Below, in pieces: positions 36,261-36,807 of a DNA stretch of 36,807 nt. The notes below the pieces were generated by a model that did not search any database, had not been told where the DNA came from, and worked only from the letters and a program-made list of their open reading frames with translations. The translations under genes and the position numbers were made by a program. The stretch lies in contig JAKSJO010000024.1 of NCBI GenBank assembly GCA_024398125.1, forward strand, positions 1 through 36,807. The letters are read 5' to 3'. Source of the stretch: Bacteroidales bacterium. GTDB lineage: Bacteria; Bacteroidota; Bacteroidia; Bacteroidales; UBA932. Numbering within the stretch: the first letter of the stretch is position 1; every line of letters begins with the position of its first letter.

Positions 36261-36807
36261 ATGATCAATCAACCAACCGTAAAGCTGGGAATCGTTGGCG
36301 TTAGCCGTGACTGTTTCCCTATTACACTTACCCAGGCTCGTGTCGCTGCCGTTATGGCAGAGGTAAAGAAGGCTGGCCTTCCTGAGGTTTATGACTGCCC
36401 TATCACCATCGAGAACGATGTTGATACCTACAAGGCTCTTGATTGGGCTAAGGAGAATGGCATCAATGCAGTATGTATGTTCCTCGGCAACTTCGGTCCA
36501 GAGGGTCCTACCACCCTTTTCTGCCAGAAGTTCGGCGGTCCTGCAATGGTACTCGCTGCAAAGGAGGAAGGCAAGGTTAACCTCGCTAACGACCGTGGTG
36601 ACGCTCTCTGCGGTGTTCTCAACTTCTCTTACTCAGTAGGTCTCCGTCGTCTTAAGGTATACATTCCTGAGTACCCTAACGTAACTCCTGAGGAGGCTGT
36701 CAAGGAGCTCGCTGACTTCCGCAACATCGCTCGCGTTGTTATCGGTGTCAAGAACCTCAAGGTTATCGGCTTCGGTCCACGTCCTTGGGACTTCCTCGCT
36801 TGCAACG
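36261..36807 (+). CDS. L-fucose/L-arabinose isomerase-family protein, N-terminal part
   Basis: The frame is open from the ATG to the window end (182 codons seen); the gene continues outside. The start MINQPTVKLGIVGVSRDCFP, with GVSRDCFPITL, is typical of the Bacteroidota/spirochaete members of the fucose-arabinose isomerase superfamily. It is followed by NAVCMFLGNFGPEGPTTLFC and GPAMVLAA. These enzymes interconvert aldoses and ketoses using Mn2+, but the metal-ligand residues lie in the missing C-terminal part. Codon use is highly biased to a few codons (GGT, CGT, CTC, AAG), which suggests strong expression. The exact sugar is unknown. Confidence 0.8.
   Translation, partial: MINQPTVKLGIVGVSRDCFPITLTQARVAAVMAEVKKAGLPEVYDCPITIENDVDTYKALDWAKENGINAVCMFLGNFGPEGPTTLFCQKFGGPAMVLAAKEEGKVNLANDRGDALCGVLNFSYSVGLRRLKVYIPEYPNVTPEEAVKELADFRNIARVVIGVKNLKVIGFGPRPWDFLACN

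Overview
The window is chromosomal DNA of a Bacteroidota bacterium, most likely a Bacteroidales gut or rumen type. The evidence is a SusC/SusD pair, many lipoproteins with short lysine-rich signal peptides, and repeated promoter elements of the Bacteroides form TAnnTTTG, often with TTG 19-20 bases upstream. The lineage below order level is a guess. Most genes are moderately GC-rich. One gene, the 9300-12794 helicase, is clearly more AT-rich. I see no tRNA, rRNA, insertion sequence or CRISPR array.

Layout. 1-5020: the end of a polysaccharide utilisation locus, with a SusC C-terminus, SusD and a GH43 arabinanase-type lipoprotein. 5122-9032: anmK (murein recycling), a secreted metallophosphoesterase, a double VOC protein and a VOC-domain lipoprotein. 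9083-12794: a 59-residue acidic protein and a large UPF1-like helicase with a C-terminal PD-(D/E)XK-type domain, the best candidate for a mobile or defence gene. 12861-16931: GH9 cellulase-family lipoprotein, DUF1295 membrane enzyme, GH13 amylase-family enzyme. 17049-25215: acetyltransferase, thiC, UvrD/PcrA helicase, AmpC-like serine hydrolase, alkaline phosphatase and a ProC-like reductase. 25363-28645: an ECF sigma factor overlapping an anti-sigma gene that also encodes an outer-membrane-type barrel, facing a lipoprotein/barrel pair. 28836-32193: Smr protein, LysE exporter, and a minus-strand set of a Cys-rich mini-protein, a Y-family polymerase and a YolD-like protein. 32312-36173: acetyltransferase with a structured leader, rubrerythrin, a gpx-ohrR-membrane protein operon, and Nudix hydrolase plus CrcB. 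36261 to the end: the start of a fucose/arabinose isomerase-family protein.

How they fit together. The left part serves plant-polysaccharide use: SusCD imports arabinan-like glycans cut by GH43, while GH9 and GH13 act on other glucans. The right part is rich in stress and repair functions: peroxide defence (rubrerythrin, Gpx, OhrR), translesion synthesis, nucleotide-pool cleaning and fluoride export.

The most interesting items are the ECF/dual-membrane anti-sigma pair, the helicase-nuclease, the Y-polymerase/YolD/Cys-rich cluster, the three-hairpin leader at 32350-32447, and two small proteins (9083-9262 and 32056-32193) short enough to be missed by standard gene calling.
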